A stretch of DNA of 34,225 nucleotides, from positions 1 through 34,225 of the forward strand of contig CAJYIY010000131.1 of the NCBI GenBank assembly GCA_913775305.1, read 5' to 3'. Below, in pieces: positions 20,123 through 28,665 of this stretch. The notes under the pieces were generated by a model. That model ran no database searches. It was given only the letters and a program-made list of their open reading frames with translations, and had not been told where the DNA came from. Position numbers and translations under genes: made by a program. This stretch comes from an uncultured Erwinia sp. (GTDB lineage Bacteria > Pseudomonadota > Gammaproteobacteria > Enterobacterales > Enterobacteriaceae). Position 1 is the stretch's first letter; each line of letters opens with the position of its first letter.

Positions 20123-21247
20123 ATGCGTAAGGATTGGCTTTGGATTGCCCTGGCATCTGCCATGCTGGCAGCCTGTACTACCGATACAGAGCAGCAGGCT
20201 CCGGCCCCGCAGCAGCAAACCTATAACGGCCCGGTGGTGGAGATTGGCGGAGCAGAACCTCGCTATGAACCGATCAATCCCGGTACCAGTCAGGATTACT
20301 CGGTAAATGGCAAGACCTATAAAGTCATCAAAGATCCCTCCAACTTCAGCCAGGTGGGTCTGGCCACCTCATACGGTGAAGAAGCCGGTGGCAATCGCAC
20401 GGCCATCGGTGAAACTTTTGATCCCAACGCGCTGACCGCGGCGCATCCAACGCTGCCGCTGCCGAGCTACGTTCGCGTGACCAACCTGGCGAATGGCAGG
20501 ATGATTGTGGTGCGCGTTAACGATCGTGGTCCGTACACGTCTGACCGGATTATCGATCTGTCGCGGGCAGCGGCCGATCGGCTGAACACCTCGAATAATA
20601 CCCGAGTGCGTCTTGACTACATTGCCGTTGCCCCGGATGGATCGCTTTCTGGCCCGGGCACTATCGGCACCACCGTGGCGAAACAGAGTTATGCCCTACC
20701 CCCACGTCCGGATATCGGTTCAGGTATGCCCTTGGGGGATGGCGCTGCCGCGTCACCGCCCCAGCCATCGCTGACCCCTGCCGGGCAGGCGGAACCGCAG
20801 AATATCCGCGCGGTAGACAACAGCACGTTGCACAGCGATGACAATATGGGTGCACCAGTGGCCAGCGGTGGCTTCCTGGGCGCTGCCCAGCCGCTTCGTA
20901 ATGGCGTTCTGGAGGGCAGCGAGCCGGTCAGCAATCCCGTCACCCCGTCAACGTCATCTGAGCCCCCGGCAATTGTTGCCTCGGCAGCAGCCTCACAGCC
21001 CGCTTCCGGTAGTGGCAATTACGTGGTACAGGTTGGTGCACTGAGTGACGGCACGCGCGCACAGCAGCTGGCCAACCGCCTCGGCAAACAGTTTGGCGTC
21101 CGTGGCTCCGTTGACAGCCGTGGCAACGTTTACCGTGTACAGTTAGGCCGCTTTAGCTCCCGGCAGCAGGCCGCCGCGTTACAGCAGCGGTTGGCGAATG
21201 AAGCTAACCAGCAGTCGTTTATTACCGTCGCACCTAATGCAATGTGA
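20123..21247 (+). CDS. rlpA: Rare lipoprotein A, septal-ring SPOR-domain protein
   Basis: Outer-membrane lipoprotein with a double-psi beta-barrel (about residues 70-165) and a C-terminal SPOR domain (about 293-370) that binds denuded glycan at the division site. The lipobox LAAC places the lipidated Cys at residue 18. The DPBB region contains GLATSYGEEAGGNRTAIGE and VRVNDRGPYTSDRIIDLS, which carry the residues used by lytic-transglycosylase RlpA proteins in Pseudomonas; E. coli RlpA has no detected activity. The linker at about 195-290 is Pro/Ser/Ala-rich and probably unstructured. It follows mrdB by 11 bases. The 374 residues compare with about 362 in E. coli. Confidence 0.95.
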   Translation: MRKDWLWIALASAMLAACTTDTEQQAPAPQQQTYNGPVVEIGGAEPRYEPINPGTSQDYSVNGKTYKVIKDPSNFSQVGLATSYGEEAGGNRTAIGETFDPNALTAAHPTLPLPSYVRVTNLANGRMIVVRVNDRGPYTSDRIIDLSRAAADRLNTSNNTRVRLDYIAVAPDGSLSGPGTIGTTVAKQSYALPPRPDIGSGMPLGDGAAASPPQPSLTPAGQAEPQNIRAVDNSTLHSDDNMGAPVASGGFLGAAQPLRNGVLEGSEPVSNPVTPSTSSEPPAIVASAAASQPASGSGNYVVQVGALSDGTRAQQLANRLGKQFGVRGSVDSRGNVYRVQLGRFSSRQQAAALQQRLANEANQQSFITVAPNAM

Positions 21248-21294
21248 TTCTGTCCGGCCCGCCTGAATTAGAGCGGGTCGCTGCCAGAGGATTT

Positions 21295-21303
21295 TGCTAT
21301 AGT
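21295..21303 (+). promoter_or_regulatory. candidate extended -10 promoter for dacA
   Basis: TGCTATAGT matches TG-n-TATAAT in five of six -10 bases plus the TG extension, 43 bases before the dacA start. The -35 position is poor. A 7-bp hairpin (GGCCCGC/GCGGGTC, 21256-21279) sits just upstream and may end rlpA transcripts. Confidence 0.45.
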
Positions 21304-21345
21304 GAGTCACTTTTTTAACTTAGCCAGGATGTTGTCGTTTTTAAC

Positions 21346-22557
21346 ATGCGCAATCTGAACCCTTCTCGACTAATTAAACGCCTGACGGTAGGATCGCTGA
21401 TCGCCTTCAGCCTCAACGCTGTCGCCTATGCCGATGATGTAAACATTAAAACCATGATCCCGGGCGTACCGGAAATTGATGCTGAAGCCTATGTCCTGAT
21501 CGACTATAACTCCGGTAAAGTGCTGGCTGAAAAAAATGCCGATACGCGTCGCGATCCCGCCAGTTTGACCAAGATGATGACCAGCTATGTCATCGGTCAG
21601 GCGGTTAAAGCAGGTAAAATTCATCAGGATGATATCGTCACCGTCGGTAAAGACGCGTGGGCAACCGGCAATCCGGTGTTCAAAGGCTCTTCGCTGATGT
21701 TCCTGAAGCCAGGTGACCGCGTGCCGGTTTCCCAGCTGACTCGCGGCATCGTGCTGCAATCAGGTAACGACGCCTGCGTGGCCATGGCCGACTACGTCGC
21801 CGGCAGCCAGGATGCGTTCGTGGGCCTGATGAACAACTACGTTAAGGCGCTCGGCCTGCAAAATACTCACTTCCAGACGGTACACGGTCTGGACGCTGAA
21901 GGCCAGTACAGCTCCCCACGCGACATGGCGCTGATTGGCCGTGCGCTGATCCGCGATGTGCCGGATGAATACGCGGTTTATCACGAAAAAGAATTTACCT
22001 TTAACAACATCCGCCAGATGAACCGTAATGGTCTGCTGTGGGATACCAGCCTGAACGTTGACGGTATCAAAACCGGCCACACCGAGGCGGCAGGTTACAA
22101 CCTGGTAGCTTCTGCGACCGAGGGGCAGATGCGTCTGATCTCTGCGGTGATGGGTGGCCGGACTTACAAAGGGCGTGAAACCGAAAGTAAAAAGCTGCTG
22201 ACCTGGGGCTTCCGCTTCTTTGAAACCGTCGCCCCGCTGAAGGCCGGGAAAGAGTTTGCCTCCGAGCCGGTTTGGTTTGGTAACAGCGATCGCGTACAGC
22301 TGGGTGTGGAAAATGACGTCTATCTGACCATTCCTCGCGGTCGGATGAAAGATCTGAAAGCCAGCTACACGTTGAGTAACACGGAACTGCATGCACCATT
22401 ACAGAAAAATCAGGTCGTGGGCAGCATCAATTTCCAGCTGGATGGCAAAACCATTGAGCAGCATCCGCTGGTGGTGCTGAACGAAGTGCCGGAGGGCGGT
22501 TTCTTTGGCCGCATCGTGGATTACATCAAACTGATGTTCCACCACTGGTTCGGTTAA
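21346..22557 (+). CDS. dacA: D-alanyl-D-alanine carboxypeptidase, PBP5
   Basis: Low-molecular-mass PBP that removes the terminal D-Ala from peptidoglycan stem peptides. The Sec signal peptide ends AYA|DD near residue 29. The three active-site motifs are SLTK (Ser73, Lys76), SGN in [11 protein letters not shown], and KTG in [12 protein letters not shown]. The C-terminal beta domain (about 290-385) is followed by an amphipathic anchor ending [13 protein letters not shown]. The length of 403 residues equals E. coli PBP5. DacA, DacC and DacD are similar paralogues; the position next to rlpA and ybeD identifies dacA. Confidence 0.96.
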   Translation: MRNLNPSRLIKRLTVGSLIAFSLNAVAYADDVNIKTMIPGVPEIDAEAYVLIDYNSGKVLAEKNADTRRDPASLTKMMTSYVIGQAVKAGKIHQDDIVTVGKDAWATGNPVFKGSSLMFLKPGDRVPVSQLTRGIVLQSGNDACVAMADYVAGSQDAFVGLMNNYVKALGLQNTHFQTVHGLDAEGQYSSPRDMALIGRALIRDVPDEYAVYHEKEFTFNNIRQMNRNGLLWDTSLNVDGIKTGHTEAAGYNLVASATEGQMRLISAVMGGRTYKGRETESKKLLTWGFRFFETVAPLKAGKEFASEPVWFGNSDRVQLGVENDVYLTIPRGRMKDLKASYTLSNTELHAPLQKNQVVGSINFQLDGKTIEQHPLVVLNEVPEGGFFGRIVDYIKLMFHHWFG

Positions 22558-22568
22558 TTCAGCGCACT

Positions 22569-22596
22569 CAGGGGGCCGATCGCCGATCGGCCCCTG
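22569..22596 (+). other. GC-rich hairpin after dacA
   Basis: GGGGCCGATC (22572-22581) and GATCGGCCCC (22585-22594) pair perfectly around a 3-base loop, 11 bases after the dacA stop, with flanking bases extending the stem. No T-run follows, so it may be a Rho-independent terminator of weak type or a 3'-end stabiliser. Confidence 0.6.
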
Positions 22597-22714
22597 CTGG
22601 TACCTGTTCTGGCTCAGGCCTGTCTCTTGAAATTATCCCACAATATCCTCATATTGTTAGTATCTGTGAACTCCCGCAGCGACGGGGGTCCTTGTATGTG
22701 TTACCGGAGTCCAT

Positions 22715-22978
22715 ATGAAAACCAACCTTAAAGATTTGCTCGAATTCCCCACCTCCTTTACCTACAAAGTCATGGGGCTGGCACAGCCAGAGCTGGTCGA
22801 TCAAGTGGTTGAAGTCGTGCAACGTCATGCGCCGGGCGACTACTCTCCGGACGTTAAACCCAGCAGTAAAGGCAACTTCCATTCCGTCTCCATTACCATT
22901 ACCGCCACTCACATTGAGCAGGTAGAAACCCTGTATGAAGAGCTGGGCAAAATTGACATTGTTCGGATGGTGCTGTAA
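22715..22978 (+). CDS. ybeD: DUF493 family protein YbeD
   Basis: Small cytosolic ferredoxin-like (ACT-like) fold protein of 87 residues, the same length as E. coli YbeD. Its function is not established; it is commonly linked to lipB in proteobacteria, suggesting a role near lipoate metabolism. Conserved text includes [30 protein letters not shown] and [24 protein letters not shown] is six bases before the ATG. Its regulation is not evident. Confidence 0.95.
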   Translation: MKTNLKDLLEFPTSFTYKVMGLAQPELVDQVVEVVQRHAPGDYSPDVKPSSKGNFHSVSITITATHIEQVETLYEELGKIDIVRMVL

Positions 22979-23062
22979 CCCCTTATCTGGTGCGGGCATG
23001 CTGGTTCTTGCCCTGCACCAGCGCTATACTGCCCTCCTGCATTTCTAACCGGATCGTGCGTT

Positions 23063-23731
23063 TTGTCTCCTGATACTTTGATTATTCGCCAGCTGGGCCT
23101 GCAGCCCTGGGCACCTGTCTCTCAAGCCATGCATCAGTTTACCGACCAACGCAGCGTAACCACGCCTGATGAAGTCTGGCTGGTAGAACATCCGCCGGTG
23201 TTTACCCAGGGTCAGGCGGGGAAAACTGAACATCTGCTGATGACGGGCGATATTCCGGTGGTACAGAGCGATCGCGGTGGCCAGGTCACCTATCATGGTC
23301 CGGGCCAGCAGGTGATGTATGTAATGATCAACCTCAAGCGCCGCAAACTGGGCGTTCGCCAGCTGGTGACGGCACTGGAGGAGACGGTTATTCTCACCCT
23401 CGCCCAACTGGGAATTACCGCCAACGCACGGGCCGATGCGCCGGGTGTGTACGTCGATAACAGAAAAATATGCTCACTGGGTCTGCGTATCCGCAACGGC
23501 TGCTCGTTTCACGGCCTGGCGCTCAATATTGATATGGACCTCACGCCGTTTTTGCGCATCAATCCCTGCGGTTATGCCGGTCTGGAGATGACGCACATTC
23601 GCGCACTGCGCCCGGCGGTGTCACTGGCATCCGTTCAGCCGCTACTGATTGACAATTTTGCGCATCTGCTGTCAATGACTGACGTACAGTGGAGCGAAGG
23701 GAACAATTTACCGCTCAACTGTGCGCTGTGA
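23063..23731 (+). CDS. lipB: Octanoyl-[ACP]:protein N-octanoyltransferase LipB
   Basis: Transfers octanoate from ACP to lipoyl domains, the first committed step of lipoate assembly; LipA then inserts sulfur. It has 222 residues. Catalytic Lys135 ([12 protein letters not shown]) and Cys169 (RINPCGYAG), as well as [12 protein letters not shown] (about 71-82), occupy the same numbers as in E. coli when translation begins at the TTG at 23063. E. coli lipB also uses TTG. No in-frame ATG is available near that point. In E. coli the LysR gene ybeF lies between lipB and lipA; here there is only a 223-base gap. Confidence 0.95.
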   Translation: MSPDTLIIRQLGLQPWAPVSQAMHQFTDQRSVTTPDEVWLVEHPPVFTQGQAGKTEHLLMTGDIPVVQSDRGGQVTYHGPGQQVMYVMINLKRRKLGVRQLVTALEETVILTLAQLGITANARADAPGVYVDNRKICSLGLRIRNGCSFHGLALNIDMDLTPFLRINPCGYAGLEMTHIRALRPAVSLASVQPLLIDNFAHLLSMTDVQWSEGNNLPLNCAL

Positions 23732-23786
23732 TTTACAATTCTGTAACGCTTTGTGGCACTGGCAGGCTGATTCTGGCCTTGAGAGA

Positions 23787-23795
23787 TGATATAAT
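23787..23795 (+). promoter_or_regulatory. extended -10 promoter for lipA
   Basis: TGATATAAT is a perfect extended -10 (TG-n-TATAAT) in the lipB-lipA gap, 159 bases before lipA. CTGATT at the -35 position with 17-base spacing is weak, as is normal for extended -10 promoters. It implies that lipA is transcribed separately. Confidence 0.6.
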
Positions 23796-23954
23796 TTTTG
23801 TTCTTTTTCAAATAAAGTTTAATTGACCCGTCATATTTTACGTCGGGGCAGACGGACACACAGGCTGATGCCCGTGAGTTACAGGGCCGTACCACAAACT
23901 CATTGAGTGTTTAGCGGGTATTTCGCCGCAATCCAACCTGGAACCAGTAAGACT

Positions 23955-24920
23955 ATGAGTAAACCGATTCTGATGGAACGCGGCGTTAAATACCGCGATG
24001 CAGACAAAATGGCGTTGATCCCGGTGAAAACCGTAACGACCGAGCGCACTGAGATACTGCGTAAGCCAGAGTGGATGAAAATCAAACTCCCTGCAGATTC
24101 CAGCCGCATTCAGGGCATTAAAGCTGCAATGCGTAAAAATGGTCTGCATTCCGTCTGTGAAGAGGCTTCCTGTCCCAACCTTGCTGAATGTTTTAACCAC
24201 GGCACCGCCACCTTTATGATCCTCGGTGCGATCTGTACGCGCCGCTGCCCGTTCTGTGACGTTGCCCATGGCCGTCCGCTGACACCTGACAGTAACGAGC
24301 CGGGGAAACTGGCACAGACCATCGCCGATATGGCACTGCGCTATGTGGTGATCACCTCTGTTGACCGTGATGACCTGCGTGACGGTGGTGCGCAGCACTT
24401 TGCCGACTGCATCACGGCCATTCGTGAAAAAAGTCCGAACATCAAAATTGAAACACTGGTGCCTGACTTCCGTGGTCGTATGGACCGCGCGCTGGAAATC
24501 CTCAACGCTTCACCGCCTGACGTGTTCAACCACAATCTGGAGAACGTGCCGCGCGTTTACCGCCAGGTGCGTCCGGGTGCGAACTACGAATGGTCGCTGA
24601 AACTGCTGGAGCGCTTTAAAGAAGCAAATCCGGATATCCCAACCAAATCCGGCCTGATGGTAGGACTGGGTGAAACTAATGAAGAGATCGTTGAAGTGAT
24701 GCGCGATCTGCGCCGCCACGGCGTCACTATGTTAACGCTTGGGCAGTATCTGCAGCCAAGCCGCCACCACCTGCCGGTACAGCGCTACGTCAGCCCGGCT
24801 GAATTTGATGAGATGAAGGCCGCTGCCATGGAGATGGGCTTCACTCATGCCGCCTGTGGCCCGTTTGTGCGTTCGTCTTACCATGCGGACATGCAGGCGA
24901 AAGGTCTGGAAGTAAAATAA
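23955..24920 (+). CDS. lipA: Lipoyl synthase
   Basis: Radical-SAM enzyme that inserts two sulfurs into octanoyl-lipoyl domains, using its auxiliary 4Fe-4S cluster as the sulfur source. It is 321 residues, as in E. coli. The auxiliary cluster ligands are Cys68, Cys73 and Cys79; the radical-SAM ligands are Cys94, Cys98 and Cys101 (CTRRCPFC). The conserved C-terminal RSSYHAD is present. I start it at the ATG at 23955 ([20 protein letters not shown]), not at the GTG 16 codons upstream. A shared terminator follows between lipA and tatE. Confidence 0.98.
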   Translation: MSKPILMERGVKYRDADKMALIPVKTVTTERTEILRKPEWMKIKLPADSSRIQGIKAAMRKNGLHSVCEEASCPNLAECFNHGTATFMILGAICTRRCPFCDVAHGRPLTPDSNEPGKLAQTIADMALRYVVITSVDRDDLRDGGAQHFADCITAIREKSPNIKIETLVPDFRGRMDRALEILNASPPDVFNHNLENVPRVYRQVRPGANYEWSLKLLERFKEANPDIPTKSGLMVGLGETNEEIVEVMRDLRRHGVTMLTLGQYLQPSRHHLPVQRYVSPAEFDEMKAAAMEMGFTHAACGPFVRSSYHADMQAKGLEVK

Positions 24921-24934
24921 TATCTCTGGCGCAT

Positions 24935-24968
24935 AAAAAACGGATGATCCGGGATCATCCGTTTTTTT
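24935..24968. terminator. Bidirectional Rho-independent terminator between lipA and tatE
   Basis: CGGATGATC (24941-24949) pairs with GATCATCCG (24953-24961). It is flanked by six A on one side and seven T on the other, so it can stop both the + strand lipA and the - strand tatE transcripts. Confidence 0.93.
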
Positions 24969-24982
24969 CGCCTGAATGCAGC

Positions 24983-25180
24983 TCAGTCTCTGGACCGTTC
25001 GGCCGGTCTGTCTTCTGATACAGCGTGCTTTGCCGCGGTGTCATCTTCACTCATTGCTTTTTTAAAGCCTTTAATGGCAGCCCCCAAATCACCGCCCAGC
25101 GTGCGCAGCTTATTGGTGCCAAAAAGCAGGACGATCAGTGCGCCGACTATCAGCAGCTTGCCGATACTTAAACCTTCCAT
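24983..25180 (-). CDS. tatE: Twin-arginine translocase subunit TatE
   Basis: TatA/E-type component of the Tat pathway, 65 residues. An N-terminal membrane helix ([13 protein letters not shown], about 8-20) is followed by a hinge and an amphipathic helix ([20 protein letters not shown], about 23-42) and then a charged tail. The ATG at 25180 is preceded by AAGAAGGTAG and gives [10 protein letters not shown], close to E. coli MGEISITKLL. Its position just beyond lipA and away from tatBC identifies it as the TatE paralogue of TatA. Confidence 0.94.
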   Translation of the reverse strand: MEGLSIGKLLIVGALIVLLFGTNKLRTLGGDLGAAIKGFKKAMSEDDTAAKHAVSEDRPAERSRD

Positions 25181-25286
25181 TTCTACCTTCTTCGCGTTGA
25201 GCAGAGGGGTAAACCCCAATTCGGCTTATATTAACGCGCGCAGGCGGCACCAGTGCAGTGGCAATCTGTAACAGGATACGATCTTC

Positions 25287-26087
25287 TCAGTGCTTTTTAG
25301 CGACCAGTTCAGGTCGGGCAAAACGACGGTTGACCAGCACCGGCAACGTCTGACGCACGTCTGCTATCCGCTGCGGATCCACCTCAGCCGTTAGCAGCGT
25401 GGGGCCTTCAGCCGCCCTGACAGTGGCGATGCCGAGCGGATCGACCAACAGACTGTTGCCAATATTACGCGGACCACACTCGCCTACCGCCAGCACATAG
25501 CAGGTATTTTCCAGCGCCCGGGCAGTGACCAGAACTTCCCAGTGCATCTCTTTGTGCGGGCCTCTCACCCAGGCAGCAGGCAATACCAGCAGCGATGCAC
25601 CGTCCAGCACCAGCCGCCTCGCCATCTCAGGAAAACGCAGGTCGTAACAGGTCATCAGCCCGACCTTTATACCGTCAATATCAATCAGCGGCGGCAGCTC
25701 ATCACCGGCACTGACATTGCGCGACTCCTGCATGCTGAACGCATCGTAAAGGTGCAGCTTGTTGTAACGCGCTTTAATCTCACCCAACTGGATGGCGATC
25801 AGCGTATTAAACACCCGCCCTTCACCATCAGGCACATGCAGGGTGAGTATCGTCGTGAGCGTATTGTTCAGGCTGGCTGCCAGCAGCTGGCTGATAAACG
25901 GTCCGTCCAGCGGCTGTGCGGAACGTACGCCCCAGTCAGGATCGCCGTTGTCCCGAGCCAGTACGGCCTCTGGCAGCACCAGCAGTCTCGCCCCTGCATC
26001 AGCGGCATCCCGCATCAGTCGGAGACAAATGTCCGCATTTTCCTGCCAGTCGCGGCGTACGGCAAACTGTCCGGCGGCAACTTTCAT
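25287..26087 (-). CDS. ybeM: Nitrilase-family deaminated glutathione amidase YbeM
   Basis: Carbon-nitrogen hydrolase of the Nit1 type. Members remove deaminated glutathione, a side product of transaminases, giving 2-oxoglutarate and Cys-Gly. The triad is clear: Glu40 (LLVLPEAVL), Lys110 (ARYNKLHLYD) and Cys147 (GLMTCYDLRFPE). At 266 residues it is full length, whereas E. coli K-12 carries a deleted form of ybeM. Three bases separate it from the GNAT gene upstream on the same strand, so the two form an operon. Assignment to deaminated glutathione follows from family and position; other small amides are possible. Confidence 0.88.
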   Translation of the reverse strand: MKVAAGQFAVRRDWQENADICLRLMRDAADAGARLLVLPEAVLARDNGDPDWGVRSAQPLDGPFISQLLAASLNNTLTTILTLHVPDGEGRVFNTLIAIQLGEIKARYNKLHLYDAFSMQESRNVSAGDELPPLIDIDGIKVGLMTCYDLRFPEMARRLVLDGASLLVLPAAWVRGPHKEMHWEVLVTARALENTCYVLAVGECGPRNIGNSLLVDPLGIATVRAAEGPTLLTAEVDPQRIADVRQTLPVLVNRRFARPELVAKKH

Positions 26088-26090
26088 CGT

Positions 26091-26516
26091 TCAACCAATC
26101 TCCTTGACGTGATAGCGCGGTGATTCAGTGAATCCTTCACGCAGATAAAAGGCATTCGCTTTCACGCGCTGTATATGACAGTGGACCTCCATCCGGTCAC
26201 AGCCGCGGTCGCGGGCCAGTTGTTCCGCATAAGCCAGCAGCTGCTGCCCGGCGCCTTTACTTCGTTCGCCTTCAGCAATACAGAAATAGCTTATACGGGC
26301 AAAATCCCCCGCCAGTGCCAGCTGAGGAATAAAATGCAGCGACAGGAATCCCAGTACGGTATGACCCTGCTCGGCTATCAGCAGTCGTTCGGTGTCATCT
26401 GCTATCAGCTGCGCCAGTCGCCGCTCAATGAATGGAGCAGTATTTTCATAGCCCAGTTCTGCCAGCAGTGCGCGCAGAGCAAAAGCATCTTTTGTTTCGG
26501 CAAGACGAATATTCAT
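26091..26516 (-). CDS. GNAT family N-acetyltransferase, substrate unknown
   Basis: A single GNAT domain of 141 residues. Beta-strand 4 and the acetyl-CoA pyrophosphate loop read RISYFCIAEGERSKGAGQQL (R-x-x-G-x-G type, about residues 85-90). The end is the usual LYEKxGF-like sequence, here FYLREGFTE. I chose the ATG at 26516 because GGAG lies seven bases upstream; a GTG two codons earlier is also possible. It sits three bases upstream of ybeM and is probably cotranscribed with it. In E. coli crcB lies close to this position and no such gene is present. I do not recognise the substrate. Confidence 0.85.
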   Translation of the reverse strand: MNIRLAETKDAFALRALLAELGYENTAPFIERRLAQLIADDTERLLIAEQGHTVLGFLSLHFIPQLALAGDFARISYFCIAEGERSKGAGQQLLAYAEQLARDRGCDRMEVHCHIQRVKANAFYLREGFTESPRYHVKEIG

Positions 26517-26762
26517 CCACACTCTCCGGAGTAAGCCAGTTGTTCATGCGATAAACACCAGCAGAGATAATTCCCGTCATTGTTTATAGCCTCAGCCCTG
26601 CTATTCCCGCAAGGGGCCAGATCACACGGGAATGTTACAAATGCTGATAAGTGTAATCTGAGAGAGACGGCATAAATTTATCGGCCGCTGTCACCGGCGA
26701 TTAATGTTTCCTTAATAATGTTTCGGCAGACTCAGCCTATCCCACTGCAAGAGGCGCTCAAG

Positions 26763-26858
26763 ATGAACTGGCTTCCCCGCTCCACACTCGAAAGCTTTAC
26801 TTTGCTGCTGGCCTGCGCCGCAGCAGTCGCGTGGCTGGTACTGTTTTTCGCGCGATAA
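26763..26858 (+). CDS. 31-residue candidate single-pass membrane protein
   Basis: A short open frame: ATG at 26763, stop TAA at 26856-26858. The start MNWLPRSTLES is polar. It is followed by about 17 hydrophobic residues (TLLLACAAAVAWLVLFF, about 13-29) and a final Ala-Arg, the layout of a small single-span inner-membrane protein. AAGAGG lies eight bases before the ATG. It occupies the gap left by crcB between the ybeM unit and cspE, and is divergent from the GNAT gene. No homologue is recognised; coding status is unproven. Confidence 0.5.
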   Translation: MNWLPRSTLESFTLLLACAAAVAWLVLFFAR

Positions 26859-26946
26859 CACACAGCCCCGGCATGTAGCTCTTCGCGCCGGGCCACTGAG
26901 GCATCAGCGGTAATATTCGTAGGGAACAGTTCGCGATCTGCAGGCG

Positions 26947-26975
26947 AAAAAAAACCCGCCTGAAAGGCGGGTTTT
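26947..26975. terminator. Rho-independent terminator of cspE (bidirectional form)
   Basis: AAAACCCGCC (26951-26960) pairs with GGCGGGTTTT (26966-26975) around a TGAAA loop. Eight A (26947-26954) give the T-run for the - strand cspE transcript. It also could stop + strand transcription from the 31-residue ORF. Confidence 0.93.
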
Positions 26976-26994
26976 AAAAATTCTGTCTGATAAC

Positions 26995-27204
26995 TTAAAT
27001 AGCGGCAACGTTAGCAGCAGATGGGCCTTTGGCGCCGTTGGTGATTTCGAACTCTACGCGCTGACCTTCAGCCAGAGTTTTGAAACCATTGCTCTGGATG
27101 GCAGAGAAGTGCACGAACACGTCTTTGCTACCATCTTCAGGAGTAATGAAACCGAATCCCTTGGACTCATTAAACCACTTAACGCTACCTTTGATCTTAG
27201 ACAT
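26995..27204 (-). CDS. cspE: Cold-shock-family RNA-binding protein CspE
   Basis: Single cold-shock domain of 69 residues. The RNA-binding motifs are KGFGFI (RNP1) and VFVHF (RNP2). The sequence differs from E. coli CspE at only a handful of positions (start [20 protein letters not shown]). CspE is expressed at 37 degrees, melts RNA hairpins and acts in transcription anti-termination. AAAGGT lies seven bases before the ATG. Its neighbours ybeM and pagP match the E. coli cspE locus rather than cspA/C/D. Confidence 0.96.
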   Translation of the reverse strand: MSKIKGSVKWFNESKGFGFITPEDGSKDVFVHFSAIQSNGFKTLAEGQRVEFEITNGAKGPSAANVAAI

Positions 27205-27252
27205 CTATATTACCTTTACATGAAAAATGGACACTAAACTGTGTCGTCATCT

Positions 27253-27281
27253 AGTACAGCAATTGCGAGGGCTTTTGTCCA
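27253..27281 (-). promoter_or_regulatory. candidate cspE promoter
   Basis: Reading the - strand, TGGACA (27281-27276) and TGTACT (27258-27253) are spaced by 17 bases, 48 bases before the cspE start. The match is five of six and four of six to consensus. Confidence 0.5.
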
Positions 27282-27300
27282 GTAGACAATGATGAAAAAG

Positions 27301-27325
27301 TGATAAATATCGTCTTTTTTTATCA
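27301..27325 (-). terminator. weak terminator-like hairpin after pagP
   Basis: TGATAAA (27301-27307) and TTTATCA (27319-27325) form a 7-bp AT-rich stem about 30 bases beyond the pagP stop, followed on the - strand by CTTTTT. Confidence 0.35.
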
Positions 27326-27354
27326 TCCCTCAATTTTTTTGCAGTTTTCTTCCG

Positions 27355-27924
27355 TTAAAACTGCCAGCGCAGCCAGGCAAAATAAACATTACCGTTATTG
27401 TAGGTGCCCGGGATATAGGTCATCTGAAATGTTGCAGGACCATAACCCACTGATGCAAGAGGTAATACCAGTGGAATAGGAATATAATTCCAGTTATCTC
27501 GCATCGTCACGCCCGCGGTGAACCCGGCTCCCAGATGGAAGTTATCATCGGCTAACGGTCGCCAGGTTTTCTCCCAGCCGTAGCCGCCAATCGGCTCCCA
27601 CTTATTGAAGGAGTCTTTGAATGCCATCAGGTAGATGCCGTTCCAGTTTCCCTGTTCATTATAGCGGCTGACGCCAAGCCCCCCACCCCATGGGCGTTCG
27701 TTGTAACGATCGGTTTTCTCTTTGTCGTAGGTCCAGCGATTATGCCAGGTGATCGCGGGAATGTAGAGATCCACACTCTGCGGATCGCTCCAGGTCTGGC
27801 TGACGTTGTTGGTGAAAGATTCCCATCCTTGAGCGACCGTATCGCTCAGTGCAGAAGCCTGTGCGCCTGCTGACATTACACCACTCAACAGTAGTGAAAA
27901 GAGAAATTTCTTCTGGCTAACCAT
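27355..27924 (-). CDS. pagP: Lipid A palmitoyltransferase PagP
   Basis: Outer-membrane eight-stranded barrel enzyme that moves palmitate from phospholipid to lipid A, lowering sensitivity to cationic peptides. It is 189 residues with a Sec signal peptide ending around AQASA. The catalytic residues are in place: His in [15 protein letters not shown], Asp-Ser in [11 protein letters not shown]. The end [16 protein letters not shown] has the terminal aromatic Phe of a barrel and nearly matches E. coli. I use the ATG at 27924; a GTG four codons upstream (27936) with GGAG close to it is a real alternative. A TATAAT -10-like element lies at 28020-28015. No clear PhoP box was seen. Confidence 0.93.
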   Translation of the reverse strand: MVSQKKFLFSLLLSGVMSAGAQASALSDTVAQGWESFTNNVSQTWSDPQSVDLYIPAITWHNRWTYDKEKTDRYNERPWGGGLGVSRYNEQGNWNGIYLMAFKDSFNKWEPIGGYGWEKTWRPLADDNFHLGAGFTAGVTMRDNWNYIPIPLVLPLASVGYGPATFQMTYIPGTYNNGNVYFAWLRWQF

Positions 27925-28452
27925 AATAATTCTCACTTCTCTCCGAGAATGATTAAAAAAATTCCTGTCGGGGTCCAAAAATTTAGCCCGGACAATAATT
28001 ATTGATTAGTGCTAATTATAGCGCTTCCATTCAAAAAAACCATTGACTGCCGTTTTTTATCTAAATTGTTCATCAACGACACCATAATCGAAACAAAACC
28101 TACTGAAATAAATGAAAAAAAAATCAGCCTGCCTTTCCGGCGATGACTAAAAAAAACACACTAAAGAGGTCAGTTTAAGCTGATAATGTCGCCAGCAACA
28201 TTATTGCTAACCTCTTTCAATCACGATAATGGGCAAAGTGAACAAAATTTACGCCAGGTCATATAAATTACGATTCCTTTACCAATTTGCACCCTAAAAA
28301 TGAACCAAAATCGCACATATGGATAAAAAAATCATGCTAATCATACTGTTATGAAATTATGGTGCTTGCAAAAACTAATAAATCTTATTTATAGATCTCT
28401 GGCGAAAATTTGATAAGATAATTCTTATCCATTAGAGCGCAGGGAGGCTGTA
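27925..28452. other. 528-base AT-rich gap between pagP and the zinc-ribbon gene
   Basis: Many A/T runs contrast with the GC-richer DNA to the left. I find no open frame of note on either strand. It holds a TATAAT-like element for pagP at 28015-28020 (- strand) and presumably the promoter of the 28453 gene, for which GATAAGATAATTCT around 28410 (+) is the best AT-rich candidate. It may be the junction where foreign DNA begins. Confidence 0.55.
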
Positions 28453-28665
28453 GTGATTAAGATGTTAAGGTGTGGACAATGTGGAAGTACAAAATTCATC
28501 TTCACCGTGGGTGGCAGCAACGGTGGACATCATGGCGCGATTTGCGCGTGTTGTCATAAACGACTCAACATTCACGATACCCGGGTGGGTTTATCGACTT
28601 TTTCCAACGTTATGCCAACGGCGAAAATTGAAGAACAGCTTAACCGTGTGATTAAAAAACAGTAA
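28453..28665 (+). CDS. 70-residue zinc-ribbon protein, unknown function
   Basis: A small basic protein starting at the GTG at 28453, five bases after GGGAGG. It has two Cys pairs, CGQC (about residues 7-10) and CACC (about 31-34), with a GGSNGGHHGA loop between, as in one zinc ribbon. The C-terminal half is helical and polar (AKIEEQLNRVIKKQ). No known family is recognised beyond the ribbon. It stands alone, flanked by AT-rich gaps of 528 and 304 bases, with no obvious terminator. Possible roles are nucleic-acid binding or a small regulator; both are guesses. Confidence 0.7.
   Translation: MIKMLRCGQCGSTKFIFTVGGSNGGHHGAICACCHKRLNIHDTRVGLSTFSNVMPTAKIEEQLNRVIKKQ

Noticed and set aside
26517-26762. 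Fluoride riboswitch or crcB remnant
   Set aside because: No crcB coding remnant and no recognisable crcB RNA motif was visible.
27925-28100. PhoP box for pagP
   Set aside because: I did not find the tandem GTTTA hexamers with 5-base spacing on the - strand.
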